From Capronia americana (Eukaryota; Ascomycota; Eurotiomycetes; Chaetothyriales; Herpotrichiellaceae): a DNA stretch of 64,000 nucleotides. A program made the translations under genes and the position numbers. Positions 35,809 to 48,034 of the stretch are shown piece by piece (position 1 is the first letter of the stretch; each line of letters begins with the position of its first letter). The DNA lies in contig JADWQD010000007.1 of assembly GCA_016110215.1 (NCBI GenBank), positions 1,178,001 through 1,242,000 of the forward strand. Reading direction: 5' to 3'. The notes beneath the pieces are model-generated. The model worked only from the letters and a program-made list of their open reading frames with translations. It ran no database searches and was not told where the DNA came from.

Positions 35809-37065
35809 ATGGTTTCGAACTCAGCTGAACAGAGGGAATATCCCGATTACGACACGCTTCCATTCCATCCGGACATCAAGAAGAGATCCGCTATCGGGGT
35901 GTGGGATAGAGGGGGTCGCAGAGACCACCTAGGGGGTAAGAATCCCCAGGTCAAGATTAGCTGTTGCAGCACCGTGCCCAAATTGTTAAGCTGACATCTA
36001 TCCCGTCGTGTCGCAAAGCGTTGAATCATTTGACTCCAGCCGTGCGATTAGCGGCAGCCAGAGAGGTCGAATATGGAGAGAGCTATCAGCTCGACTGGAA
36101 CTTCGGAAAGATAGGCACACCATCCTTCGGTCGCAAGGGGCTGGAACACAAAGTGTTCAAGTTCGAAGGGGCGCTGATCCACGACGACGAAGTCTCGTTC
36201 AACACGCAGGCTGGCTCCCAATGGGACGGCTTCATGCATCAAGCAGATCAAGACAGTGGGGCATATTATAACGGTTTGAAGCACCACGACAACGTGCTCA
36301 AGGAGGAAGAAGCGCATAGTACTCACTGTGAGTTTGACAGGATTCAAAGTGCCCGCGGTCCCGGATGGCCACTAACTTCATGCTTCCCGAAAGATTGGTG
36401 TGAGCACGGGATCGTAGGTCGAGGCGTCCTTCTCGACTGGCCGAGATGGCTGAGGGACAACGGGCGGGAGGTCCCATCGCCCGTGACAAGACAAGGTAAG
36501 GTCAACCGCGAATGCTTGGTTTAGGAAACTTGTTCATAACCCTCCTACCAGAGATCTCCGTTCAGGATATGCAAGCAGTCGCCAAGCACCAGGGTGTTGA
36601 TTTCAGACCCGGGGATATCTTGGTTCTCAGGGTTGGCTTCATCCCCTGGTATGAATCCGTGGCGGAGCCCCAGAGGCAGAAACTCATCTCCGCACTCGAG
36701 TTCACCGGGGCGAAGCAGGGAGAGGAAATGGAGAGATGGCTATGGAATAGCAAGTTCTCGGCAGTTGCTGCGGACTCGATTGGTTTCGAGTGTAAGTCGA
36801 AAACTCGCCTCCCAAGACCCCCCTATAGCTTCGATGCGCTCCCTGATACGAGTTTCGAATTGCAGGCAATCCTCCTATAGGCGCAAGCTTGCTTCATAAC
36901 TGGTTATTGCCCCACGCAGGCATTCCCATCGGAGAGCTCTGGAACCTCGAAAGCCTGAGCGAAGCTTGTGCCAGGCTAAACAAGTGGACTTTCCTCTTAT
37001 CATCGGCACCTTTAAATGTTCCTGGGGGAGTTGCGACGACACCGAATATCACAGCGCTGTTATAG
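35809..37065 (+). CDS. cyclase-family metal hydrolase (kynurenine formamidase-like)
   Basis: About 283 residues; exons 35809-35935, 36019-36327, 36394-36495, 36552-36791 and 36866-37065. The sequence ALNHLTPAVR, SQWDGFMH and HGIVGRGVLLDW identifies the cyclase superfamily (PF04199). The bacterial metal motif HxGTHxDxPxH is changed to a form keeping only the central Asp and last His, as seen in the fungal branch. Relatives hydrolyse amides, formamides or cyclic compounds, or open rings. The N-terminal half is shorter than usual. A decayed relative lies about 10 kb downstream at 46936-47340. It could hydrolyse a ring-opened or 1,3-dicarbonyl intermediate (inference). Confidence 0.82.
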
Positions 37066-37576
37066 GTGACAGGACTGCCGTTGCATATTGTCGGGAGTGT
37101 GGAGGATTGCTACCTAGTTTCAGGCACGAGGTCAACTAACCAAGAACAAGAACTACGCCAGCTAACTGGTCGTCTTTGTCGTCGATATCGTGACAAGTTG
37201 TATGCTGAGGAGGGGTTGGTAGCAGTGTATCTTGAGCTGAATGAGTCACAACAGCTCAAAACCAATCTAAACCTGGCCAGACATATCCTACATGTCTAGA
37301 CTCAGATCTGGTTCTTGGCCAGCAGCGGACCTCAACTTCTTGGGCAAACGCCATGCGTCTACTCAGTGTATTGGCCGACCATGGCCTCAGAAGGCGAAAG
37401 GCAACTGGACAGACGCCACCTCACGACGCCCATTTCCAGAAACAAGTTGGAAGAAATTCGTGCCCACTCGGGTGAAGGGATGACTGGCACGCGGATGAGC
37501 ATGACTTTATTTCCTCCCATGCAGCGTGAACCTATCTATGTACCGGCGGTTGCCGCGAAGAACAAAGAACAACTTC
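37066..37576. other. intergenic, convergent 3' ends
   Basis: About 510 bases between the stops of the cyclase-family gene and the acyl-CoA ligase. Nothing recognised. Confidence 0.45.
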
Positions 37577-39647
37577 TCATAAACTGGGCTTGGGAGATTT
37601 CGCTGCTGCACGTCGTGCTGCTTCGCCATGCACCGGAAGGGATTTGCGCAGGGTCTTTCCTGTGGCGTTTTTTGGGAGTTTCTCGATGGCGTGCAGTCCA
37701 CCCCGAAGCCTCTTGTAAGATGAAACGCGTGTATCGACGTACTTCCGTATGTCATCTAGGACTCGTTGCCGCTCCGCCTCCTGGATCTGTGGCTGCAAGA
37801 CTACATAACCGATGGGAATTTCGGTTCGCTGGTTGTCATCCCAGGTGGCAGTAACAGCTGCTTCGAGTACGTCCTTGTGCGACTGCAGAACGTCTTCGAG
37901 CTCCGCTGGCGCCACTTGTAATCTGTAGACTAGATTAGTCAACTGAGAGTAACAATACGACGAATTCGTACCCTTTGTATTTGATCATCTCTTTCTTGCG
38001 ATCCAGGAACCAGAGATGGTCATCCTTGTCGATGGTCAGAGTGTCACCAGTTCGTAGCCATCCATCATGGAAGCTCTCCTTGGTGGCTTGAGGGTTCTTG
38101 CGATAGTGCCTAGAATAACCATCAGCAATCGAAGCCAGGCGCAGTGATTGCTCATTCGGTGTACATGAAGACCGTCGGTGCTTTTACTAAAGCCTCCCCA
38201 GGCGTGCCCACCGGGACATCATTCAAAGCGTCATCGACGAGCCGTAATTGCCTAGATATACTCGCGTCAGGGACACTAGACCTTTGCGTGGGCAGGGGAC
38301 TTACACATTAGGAAAGAGCGTTCCCACACTGCCAGCTTTCTCAACCGCACGGCTAGGGTGTAGTCGAGATATAGTCCCTTCACTCAACCTGGAAATTGTT
38401 GGTATAGGCAGACAGAAAAGTAACGGATACATACCCGTAGCCTTGAACAATGTCTACACCATCCATCAGTCTGACCAACGCATTTACAGTCTCGGCCTGT
38501 AAGGATGATCCCGTGCATACGATGTAGCGGAGGCTGGTCAGGTCGAGTGTCTTCACTTCCGGATCCTTGACAATCGCCACGGCGATGGAGGGTACGATTT
38601 TCGCGAGAGTGGCACGTTTGCTGGCGCATGCTCGGATCCACTCCTTAAAATTGAACTGCTTGATGATCAAAACATAGCTGCCGGTAAACGCTGTAGCCAT
38701 CACCACGGTCACTAGGCCCAGCATGTGTGCAACTAAAACTCCGGTAAGCGTCCCGCACATCTCGAGGGCATGATGCCGGAGATCACAACTTACACGGCGG
38801 GAAAAATACCTCTACCATGGATGCGTTATTAAAATGTGGCGCACCTCCTCGGTAGGTCCAGAGATTGGCAATGATATTATAATGGCTGAGATGGACCGCT
38901 TTAGGTTTTCCTGTGGTGCCCGAGCTGAACAAAACACAGGCTGCGACTTCGTGGCTGTGCCGTCCGGTCAGATCCAACGGTGGGATGGGTTGCCCGCCTT
39001 GGAAGAAAGTTGTAGAAAACTGTAAAGCGTGTTCTGGTTAGATACTTGGGACTCCAGCATACATCAAGGGACGTTCTCATACAGATCTCTCCGGCGTACT
39101 CTCATCAAGAGGCAGGATTCGGTCGGGGCGGAAGGCCTTGATGGCTTTCAGTGCATCCTCCACTTTCGATCTGCAGCTTTCGTCGACGACCACAAGCGAG
39201 GGTTCCGCAAGGGACAAGTAATGTTCGAGCTCATATTTGGTAGCGAGATGATTTGTACCGCTTTTTGGAGGAGAGAAGTGCTTCGTTAGCTTGAAATCAC
39301 TGATGCAGCGCTCGTGCTAGGTGTTGGATTGCTTACACGCAGATACCACCAAACCAAATAACAGCGTGGGCGAGCAGCGCCCAGTTAACAGAGTTGGCAC
39401 CGACTATCGCCACGGAGTCGCCCTCCTTCAATCCATATCTCCTGGTGATGGTGCCAGCGGCGACAGCGGCAGCCTGACGAAGACCCCCGTAGGTCAGCTG
39501 CTTCTTTGGGGGGGAGAAGTCTTCAAAGATGACCTTGTCATCAGGAGCGTCGTCAGGGTTGTATCTCAATAGAAATTGGTGGAAGGATAAATCATTGGGT
39601 ATGAGCGCGTCAGGTATGTGGGAATGGTAAATCTTTGGACCCGCCAT
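37577..39647 (-). CDS. acyl-CoA ligase (4-coumarate-CoA ligase-like)
   Basis: About 555 residues. Exons (minus): 39647-39337, 39260-39083, 39019-38794, 38732-38435, 38388-38305, 38251-38165, 38109-37972 and 37922-37577. ANL adenylating enzyme: LFSSGTTGKPKAV phosphate loop, YGLSEGTIS, DGWLRTGD, FLDRKKEMIKYKG and the catalytic Lys in NATGKTLRKS. The C-terminus is KPSL, not a canonical peroxisomal SKL signal. It should join a carboxylic acid to CoA with ATP. With the thiolase-like gene and the enoyl-CoA hydratase it makes a CoA-ester degradation module for the acid left after ring opening (inference). The frame also runs upstream to 39743 but MAGPKIY at 39647 is the usual start for the family. 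Confidence 0.9.
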
Positions 39648-40636
39648 GCGAACGGGCGGTCCTTGAGAGACGGGGAAGAATGCGCTCGCACGGGTAGTCT
39701 TGTTGTTTGCAAAAAGGCCACACTCAGAATACCATTCGCGCAACGGCTAGGTGAAGGATAGTTTTCAATGTTCCAATGGAGTTACCACAAACGATCACAG
39801 CTCAATGAAAGTCATCGCAATAGGACCCGACAAGAAGAATGGTATACGGGGTACTTGTTCGGGATCTCGGTAGTATCCTTCTGATCCGCGGCAACACTCG
39901 GGCACCTATATGGAATCAAGTTGTCCCCGAGCAGCTGTAAAGGATGCCCCGGTTTACCCCTCCTATTACCTCTTTCCATCTCGTCTGTTTGGTTCCATGC
40001 TTCGCCGCCTGGACGGCCGATGCGCAACGGTCATCCGGATTGAAGTTAACGCGAAGATCCCCTCCTACTGTGCTCGAAGATGCTTGCAGAAGACAGATGC
40101 TTCAGACAAGTCAGGCGGCCCAGCGATTAGTTGCATAATATTTCGACAGAGCTAACTCATGTGGTTTGTTCTCTGTTTAGTAGACATATACCTGAAATTG
40201 CCAGCGCGTGGCACCACTCTACGATGACCTAATTGTGTGGGAAATACCGGGAGAAGACTGGCATCAACGGAGAAAAAGAGCAAGGCGGGCAAGCGTAAAA
40301 TCGCGCTCTCTGACTCCTTGAGGAGATCATCGCAGTCTCGCACACCTGATACACAATACTTCTCCTTGATCTCCAAACATTCTCCTCAGATAGCAGAGGG
40401 TCCTGATGTATTCCCAGCGCATGAGGTGAGGGTCTTCTGCGCTTCGTCTGCAGTATGCACTGCCCACGACACAATCCGAAGGCAAGGCCACCCGGGCTCA
40501 TCTAATGTGACACGATATGAACGCCACGGAATAGATCAAGACACCAGTCAATAGAAGTATAGGAGGGAGGGCGATGTTTTCATAACTTAGGGTTGTCTCT
40601 TCTGCCCGGACTCTCAAGAATGTACGTTTGTCGGGG
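39648..40636. promoter_or_regulatory. acyl-CoA ligase promoter region
   Basis: About 990 bases. CCGCGG at 39886-39891, about 240 bases upstream of the ligase start; read on the minus strand it is preceded by GTTG, as at 35574. No gene recognised in the remainder. Confidence 0.5.
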
Positions 40637-42611
40637 CTACAACGAAGCAAGTAGACGCCCGTTCGCCTTCAGACCAGGAGCAGGCTGGAGCGTGAAAATA
40701 TTTCTACCAGGCTTGGATGGATCGGGCGCCACATGACCGTTGCGTCCGACCTGAAGATCTGAAGTGCTTGCTAGCTCCTCTAGCGTCGACTTGTCGGCAT
40801 GATTAGCGACAAATCTGTGGCCGTTACTTGCCAAAATCCCTATTATGAGTGCGGACTCCGGTGCTCCAGTCCGACTAAACTCGACGGTGTATGTCTGTAG
40901 ACCTTATGAGCACCACCGAAGGTGGAAGACATTATAGAGAACTTACCTCAACCGACGCAAGGCCTTCCGCAACGTCCTGAATGGGTGGACCTGATTCGGC
41001 AAGCACTTCGGGCAATGGGTTTTTAGCCGGATACTCGTGGCCACTTGGGGGAGGCTGGGAGGACAGGACAACGGCATATTGGTAGGTCACGTTCCCTCCA
41101 TTGCCAAGTACAAGCCCATGTCGGCCTCTCCGTCCTCGCCGTAACTGTCGCACCATTTCATTGATACCCTGATCTGTGGTCAGTGACAGCCGTCACCCGG
41201 AGCGTGGACATCAGCGTACATGCATCGAAAAGTTGTTCCCAGCACCGCCGAACGCGGTCATACTCCCAATCAGCGACAGAGGCTTGGGGCCTCCGACCGG
41301 CGGCAGACCTAGGTGAAGGGCAGCTAATTTTGGGATGATGGGGAAGCACCTGGCCCAAACCGGCTCTTAGCTATCGCCTCCGCTCGTGGAGGAGAGCCAT
41401 CGTGGCCGCGTGACTTACGAATAGATGTCAAACAAGTCGATATCCTCTGCCTTCAAATGAGACACTTCAAGTGCCGCATCCAGCGACCTTGAAATGCAAG
41501 GCGCGCTGTAGAAATTAGGCCTCTCCCACACTGTTGACACCTTTGATTAGCAGACTGACAATGCTGGGCGACTCCGGAGCTCACTCAGTGACTTGTCGGC
41601 GGTTCCTGCGCCGCCGAGGACGTATATCCAATGCTTCTCGGGTATCCCGAGCTTCTCGGCGCATTCAGTGGATGTCAGGATGACCGCGGCGGACAGATTG
41701 ACCGAGTTCAAACCGTTCATCAGCAGAGGATCTGTGCTTCTTGTGAGCAGGTCAACACCTGTCCATCGCGTCCCAACACTCACACGGCAGGGAGATCATT
41801 CTGTTTCTTTGTGTCACCGTGCCAATGGACTCCGCGGTCTCTGGAGGCTTGCCATGGCTCCAGGCGTAGGGGTTCTTTGCCGCGATCGCTGCAAGCTCGC
41901 CATACAACTCTGCCGACTCCTGTCTGTTCTGGGCAAGCGTTTGGCCACGATGAGCGGCCAATGCAATCTCATACATGGGGTAGATTTGGGTTGGTCTCCC
42001 GATCTGATGGGCCGCGCTCAATCCTGTAATGTGTTAGGCCCGATCGCGGCAGTGCTGACCAAGTGCCACGCCTCACCTGGCGGATAAATCATTGTCTTTG
42101 GAGATATGGGAGCCGTTACTGTTTCTACCTTGGTCCAACCAGGCGGAGGCATCTTGCCTGCTTTCTCACATGCATCGCCTAGAAGAAACGTGTTAGCGAT
42201 TGATGTCTGTCTGATGGCCGGGATCATACGCGAGGCAATCGATTCTCCGCCCGTAACGATGGCAGCGCGGCAAGTCCGATTTGCTATCCTTCGTGCAGCT
42301 TCGTCCAAAGCCATCGTCGGAGCGTTGCCACCTGAGGGATATTCTGCTGTATGGGTGACATTGCAGCCCTGCTCTTTCGCAAGCAATTGGGGAAGATCTT
42401 GATATGGCCAAGTCCAGTTTTGAACCACATCGACACTGTCGACATACGACCGCAGCATCTCCTGGACAGAAGAAAACAGTCTCGTATCTTTGAATGCTCG
42501 ATCAATCGCTCGCAGCATCATGTCCTTCGGCTCGATCGCATCTTCCCACTTCTTCGAGGGGTTTTTGAACTCGCCCACGCCGACCACGATGGGAATTGCC
42601 TTACTCCCCAT
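40637..42611 (-). CDS. thiolase-like protein (TLP1-type) with extra C-terminal domain
   Basis: About 547 residues. Exons (minus): 42611-42077, 42023-41784, 41731-41585, 41530-41419, 41349-41220, 41168-40947 and 40894-40637. The thiolase fold is seen from IVVGVGEF, AIVTGGES, NLSAAVILTS, DIDLFDIYS and GGAGNNFSMHGINEMV. At the position of the nucleophilic Cys of degradative thiolases the sequence reads YPSGGNAP, so that Cys is absent. A C-terminal domain with GRNIFTLQPAP resembles the additional domain of thiolase-like protein type 1. Related Cys-less thiolases can act as aldolases or CoA-binding proteins. It may therefore perform a retro-aldol or non-thiolytic cleavage (inference). Next to the acyl-CoA ligase on the same strand. 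Confidence 0.85.
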
Positions 42612-43807
42612 CTTGGGCCGTAGGTGCAGATGGATAGATGCTCTGTTCTGGAAAGGAACCTAAATGGTACAGCCCTAGGGTGTTGCAGTGAAGCTCTCTA
42701 CTTAGAGGCCAGTCCCGAAATTGTGGTTGAGCAAATTGGGACCGACCTGCTGGGTAGGGTTCACAAAAAAAGGCCGGACAGGCCGAGCCCGGTGCAACAG
42801 TCAAACCAGCTGGCCGGCACAATATTGCATCGGGTGCCGACTAGTCCATGGATGTTCTCAGGAGTTGTTGCGCGTGAGACACCCCTGGTTCCGATGATGA
42901 GCTGCTCTCGCGCCCGGCGTCCGGTATCCGGCTGGGTCTTGGCCGGCAAATCAGTGCCGTTGGAGACTCAGGGGCTGCAACATGCAAGTATTCTGGTTGT
43001 GCAGTTCTAGGGTAATTGGGTGAGTTCCCAATCATACGGAACACGCCGTGCTGAAGGCTGGTCTGAAAGGGAGCCCGAGGCACCGTAAGGGGATCCGGTA
43101 CCTCGCACGAGTTATGGGCCGGCAAACTGACCTAATCCCGCTAACGCCCGCTACTAACACACTAAGTTTCGGCCGACAGCTATGTAGCTGTAGCAAGAGG
43201 AGAATGTGCTATTGTGATTGTTCCCGCCGACCGAAAAGTAATGAAAGATTCGGATATCATCCTCCGCTCCTGACATGGGAATGCATATCTCAGGCATGGC
43301 TAGAACGACGCCCATTTTCCCAGGCGGCGACTAACCCCCAACCGGGCCACGCTGTGAGTGCCCGATGCCGGGCTCAGTCGCCCATGGTTGAAATTTTCGG
43401 CGTTGGCCCCTAGGTCATGCTCCCGTGGGCAGCTGGACTTGCCACGATATCCCGCGTTGTGCTATAGGTGAGTCTCCTGCGAGGACGCACCCAAACGGTT
43501 CGGAGGCAAGAAACAAGCTTTCGTCGACTCGACAGACCCTTGTTAGGTGACACATTACCACGGGCCTCGCCCACGGGGCCACGTGTACCCCAGACCCGGT
43601 CTTTAGTTACCGCACCCCCTCTACAGGCCCGGATTCCAGGCTACTTTAACTCACCCACATTGCGGAGTCGATGCGAGTCCACCCCCGGTGGGCTCGATAC
43701 TTGTATAAGCGACATCCCCCGGTGTTCCTTTGTACAGCTCGACCAGATTTTCGACTCTGCGCACCGCTACCCAGTTATCTCTTGGATCTTGAGTACGTTC
43801 CTTCATT
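42612..43807. promoter_or_regulatory. divergent promoter, thiolase-like / MFS
   Basis: About 1.2 kb without a recognised gene. Several broken frames on both strands suggest old non-coding or decayed sequence; no CCGCGG palindrome noticed. Confidence 0.45.
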
Positions 43808-45875
43808 ATGATGGCCTCCGAGAGTAAACAACAGCAATTGGACACGATCCAAATAGCAGACTCGCAGGAAGATACACCTGTCCATCATGAGTACCTCGAG
43901 AACCTCCACGATGAACTCGATCCTCGCGCCATTGGCGGAGCCGTCGATACTCTGCCTCCGGGTTACTACAGAACTTGGACCTTTCTTGGAACCTTCGTTG
44001 CCTGCGTATTAGGCTCTATGTGTTCATACGCCACCTTCACCTTGCCAACGAATATTTTGTCCATCATCAACCAGGACCTCGGTAAGTAAGATGGACTCGA
44101 GAATGCTATGGGAGCTAATTTGGAGATCAGGGCCCAGTCCCCAGTACGTCTGGGTATCTCTGATCTGGACGTTGAGCTGCTCAGTCGTCTTTGCCATCGG
44201 AGGTCGCCTCTCCGACATCTTGGGACGTCGTTGGCTCTTCATCGTGGGCAACGCACTGTGAGAATTGGTCCTCTGACATTTCTACCTGCAGAATGCTAAC
44301 AACCTGATAGCGGCACCATCGGTGCTGTTGTCGCGGCCGTAAGTTTCGACCCTTGGTGCAGAGATATCTGAGGCTAAAAGAAGCAGACTGCGAAAACCAT
44401 CAACGTCCTTATCGGCGCAAGCACCATGATCGGTATTGCTGCTGGCGTGCAGCAATTGTGGCCTATTGTCATCAACGAACTGGTCCCCAACAAGCACCGT
44501 GGTTATGTCAACGCCTTCATGTGGGGCACTGCTGTTCCCTTCTCAGTTTTCTCCCCCGTCATTGCACGTTCCCTGATCACCCACACATCTGTTGGCTGGA
44601 GAGGATGCTACTACATTGCGACCTCTATCACGGCTGTAACGACGATTCTGTTCTACATATTCTATCATCCACCAACCTTTGAACTGTTGCACAAGGGTCG
44701 AAAGAGAACATGGAAATCCATACTGCTCATGATCGATCTCGGAGGTCTATTCCTTTTCACCGCTGGAATGGTCCTTTTCCTTTTGGGTGTTTCCTGGGGC
44801 GGACAGACGTAAGTAGACTGACTCTCCCCCGTATGACCGATGACTAAACATCCATCAAGGTATCCATGGAAGTCGGGCCAAGTCATCGGCTGCATCATCG
44901 GTGGGGTTTTCTTGCTGGTTTGTTTCGTGATCTACGGTAAGAAAGTCCCAACCTTGAATCCTTGGAGTCGATCGAGGCTGATCAAAAACAGAATTACGCT
45001 GCCCTCAGCCATACCCGTTGATTCCCATCCGCCTCTTCAAAAACGTCCCATACGTCGCTCTCATCATGTGTGGTGCGTTCGTGACCCTCAACTTCTACAA
45101 TGTCTCCATCCTCTGGCCTATGCAGGCCACGGTCGTCTATCAAGGAAGCTTATTGCATATCGGCTGGTTGACATGCGCGACCGGTGGAGGAGCATTACTT
45201 GGCGACCTCGTCTCTGGCTGTCTCATCAAACCACTCGGATACCACAAGTACCAGATCGTCTTCTATTCGGTGTGTGGCGCAACCTTTACGGCCGCGCTGG
45301 CCGTGTCCAACACAGGAAACAAGGACACGGCGGCGGCATTTGTCGTCCTCAGCGGCTTCTGCGTAGGGGCCGCCGAGGCGCTTGTGTATACCCTTTGTCC
45401 TCTCACTTGCGAACCAGAGGATATTGGCCTTGCCATTGGCGTCATGTGCTCTGTCCGGACTTTCATCCCTACTATATCGACGGCTATCTACCTGAGTGTG
45501 CTCGGGAATAAGCTGGCCACATACATTCCAAGGTATGTGATCCCGGCGGCGACCGAGGCCGGACTCCCGGCTTCAGAGCTTCCAGCACTGCTTCAAGGTC
45601 TGGCAACGGGAAACTTCGCCGGCATTGCCGACATCACACCTCACATTATTGAAGTGGCGACATCGGGTTATCAGGAAGCATATATCCGGACCTTCAGACT
45701 CATATACTTGTCCTCGATCGCGTGGGGCTGTGTTGCCATTGGGTTCTCACTGCTCTGTCCCAACATGGAGCACATGCTTACCGACTTCGTCGGCAGAAGG
45801 CTCAATGGCAAAGAAATCAATGCGCTAACTGAAAAGGAGAACGTCAAGGAGAGTAAGGCCGACGTCGATGCTTGA
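43808..45875 (+). CDS. MFS transporter (TRI12-like, DHA2 type)
   Basis: About 603 residues; exons 43808-44081, 44131-44257, 44311-44338, 44387-44808, 44860-44936 and 44992-45875. Exon 3 is a 28-nt microexon. After an acidic cytosolic N-terminus of about 60 residues the protein is largely hydrophobic with many membrane segments. The major-facilitator motif GGRLSDILGRRW sits after the second segment, and the DHA2-type GVQQLWPIVINELVPNKHRGY follows in the next. The family exports toxins and drugs or imports siderophores at the plasma membrane. Here it would move the pathway substrate or product. Start at 43808 or the adjacent ATG at 43811. Confidence 0.9.
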
Positions 45876-46935
45876 GAGGGTCACTCTTAGCATTCAGCCA
45901 ATGCTCAGCATGTTGGACCTGTGATTCCTGGAGGCATATCACGTCGTTGGCCTGCTTGGGGCCAGTTGCGGTCGTGTTCATAGGAATAATAATCTATTCT
46001 GTCACGCTCCAGTTCTCTGACACCATGATCCTGAACTAGATTAGAGCGGACCCATGCCAGGCCGACTCAATGCCACAACAAGGGAGAACGTAGAGAGTCC
46101 CCCCCATGACGGACCTGCCCGGGACACTGACCATGTCTATGTAACGGGTTCTATGTGAACCTGACAAAGAAGATGAGTCCACGTCTGAAAAAGTGGTAGA
46201 GTCAGCTCAGTCACGCCTTTCTCTACAACTCAACACGCTAGTAGTAGAACGTAGCGAAGTCTTCTCCGACAGGCGCATCCCATCGCGCCATTCCAAGGCC
46301 GTAAGCTTGACGGCCAACACGGCAAAGGGGTCTGAAGTCCAGATCTAGTGAACAAGTCGTCCGTCCCTATGGTCTTTCGGACATACGCAACCTTCGGGGT
46401 ATATGAGTGCTGGTGGATGTGAGCCACTCCCTCCGATTCGCAACGGGAGACGAAAAAGACTTTCGCAGAGTGCAGCGAGGTACGTTGGGCCACCGTTGCT
46501 CATGTTGCCGGTCAGCGATTTGGCAACGCAACCGAATTCCACATACTTCGGCTCTAATTACTAGGTAGGTATGTGCTCCCGCTAAAAGTCGTCCTTTGCT
46601 GGAATGGAACGATCTCGGAAACATGCCGATTATTAGTGGAATATGTCCCTGTCGCCAGTCAGTCGGCCGAATTGATCCGTCAATTCGGCCTGGTCAGAGG
46701 CATCACATCCGGCGTGGGTTGGTAACTAATTGATACCGGCAACGGCAGGGAAGAAAACCAAACATCATGTCGAACATGGCAATCGGCCCACGATATCAGT
46801 AGCCGAGGTCGAACGGTTCCGGCCCCCCGAAACATTGTTCGACAGAGACTTCACGAACGGAATTGGCCTTTTTGGGGATGACGGCACTTCCCTCCTTGCT
46901 GCTCGAGACTCGCAAGAAACAAACTTCGCATAGCC
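45876..46935. other. intergenic region
   Basis: About 1060 bases after the transporter. Contains a perfect 11-base inverted repeat at 46665-46690. No gene recognised. Confidence 0.45.
46665..46690. repeat. perfect 11-bp inverted repeat, 4-base loop
   Basis: Arms GGCCGAATTGA (46665-46675) and TCAATTCGGCC (46680-46690) are exact reverse complements around TCCG. Could be a hairpin or a dimeric protein site; role unknown. Confidence 0.8.
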
Positions 46936-47340
46936 TGGCCCAAGTACGATGATCTACCTCCTGCGGAGGCATTGCCCCGTGGTTATGCCTTTGGGGTGTT
47001 CGACAACGAGGGCCGAAAAGACGTGTATGGTTGCTTGAATAAGATTACACCGGAGACAGTCAAAGAAGTCAAGGAGGGCATCAGTGTGAGCTTGATGCGC
47101 ACCTCCTCCTCGGCACCTTAATTTGCACGACACTCACCAAGGCAAACTGACCTGATAAATGAACGATCAGTTGGCCAATTGGAGACATCGAGAAGCCGCA
47201 AAGATCTGGTTCACAAGGTGCAGTGAGGAGACAGTGCGCTGGATATGGGACACCGGCTTTGCAGCTGCAGCAGGCAGGAGATCAAGTTTCATTCGAAGTC
47301 CTTCCTCCTCCCAAAGACGGGAAGGATGGTGCCGGAACGT
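46936..47340 (+). pseudogene. decayed cyclase-family gene fragment
   Basis: The first part reads WPKYDDLPPAEALPRGYAFG and then KDVYGCLNKITPETVKEVKE, the typical N-terminus of fungal cyclase-family proteins. The next recognisable piece, after an intron-like stretch, is NWPIGDIEKPQRSG, which normally follows a VSL motif directly. No GT-AG splice joins the two in a common frame: the available donors give phase 0 or 1 while phase 2 is needed. The conserved metal-binding and HGIVGRG regions are not found downstream. It therefore looks like a frameshifted, truncated copy related to the intact gene at 35809-37065. Confidence 0.55.
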
Positions 47341-48034
47341 TGGCGGATCTGGTGTGTACATCCATGTCTCCTCAGTCTTTTGCATTGCCACATTGGTGAA
47401 TTCTGGGATTTGAAGGCTTTGAGCAAGAAGTGTAAAACATTGGGAAGGTACGAATTCCTGTTCACAAGTGTCCCACCAAATGTTCAGGGGGTATTGGATC
47501 ACCACCCAAAGCGCTTGCAGTTTTCAGATTTTTGGGAGCTCAGTCCCGCAGACCTTAGACAGGATGCTTTGGAAACAGTCTTCTACGTGTCTGAGCATAA
47601 CGGTTTTGAAGTAGGCCCACAGGTGGTAGTTACACCTATAATGCTCAAGTAGTCATGCCACCGTACTCTCCTAGAATCGCTGCGAAAGCTTGAGCAAGAA
47701 CAGAGTCGCGAAGCGACTTCCGTCGCCAAAACCTTTCTAGATCCTCTTCCACTGGTAACATCAAAATCAAACGAGCAATCTGATATGAGATCGCTTTGTA
47801 TGGCGCTGAGTGGCAGGATTGCTATTTTGCCACAGGAAAGTCTGAGAAGCGATCTAGCTCGTCAACTATCGCGCTAGAACCACTCAAAGGATAGCGAGCC
47901 CATTCGCGAACGGCTGTCATATCTGTAGTATTCTAGCTTTGGACTGGACTTTGCCATCTGAAAGTAGCGGGTGCTTTATTCGAGAATCGCCTCAATCTGC
48001 ATCCGACGGGCACATCTAGATCCGGCTGGTAATA
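47341..48034. other. intergenic region
   Basis: About 690 bases between the cyclase relic and SDR-2. Open frames up to about 135 codons cross into this stretch, but no domain was recognised. Confidence 0.4.

Noticed and set aside
42624..43010. A gene in the thiolase/MFS intergenic region
   Set aside because: Open frames exist on both strands but none has a recognisable motif or exon structure.
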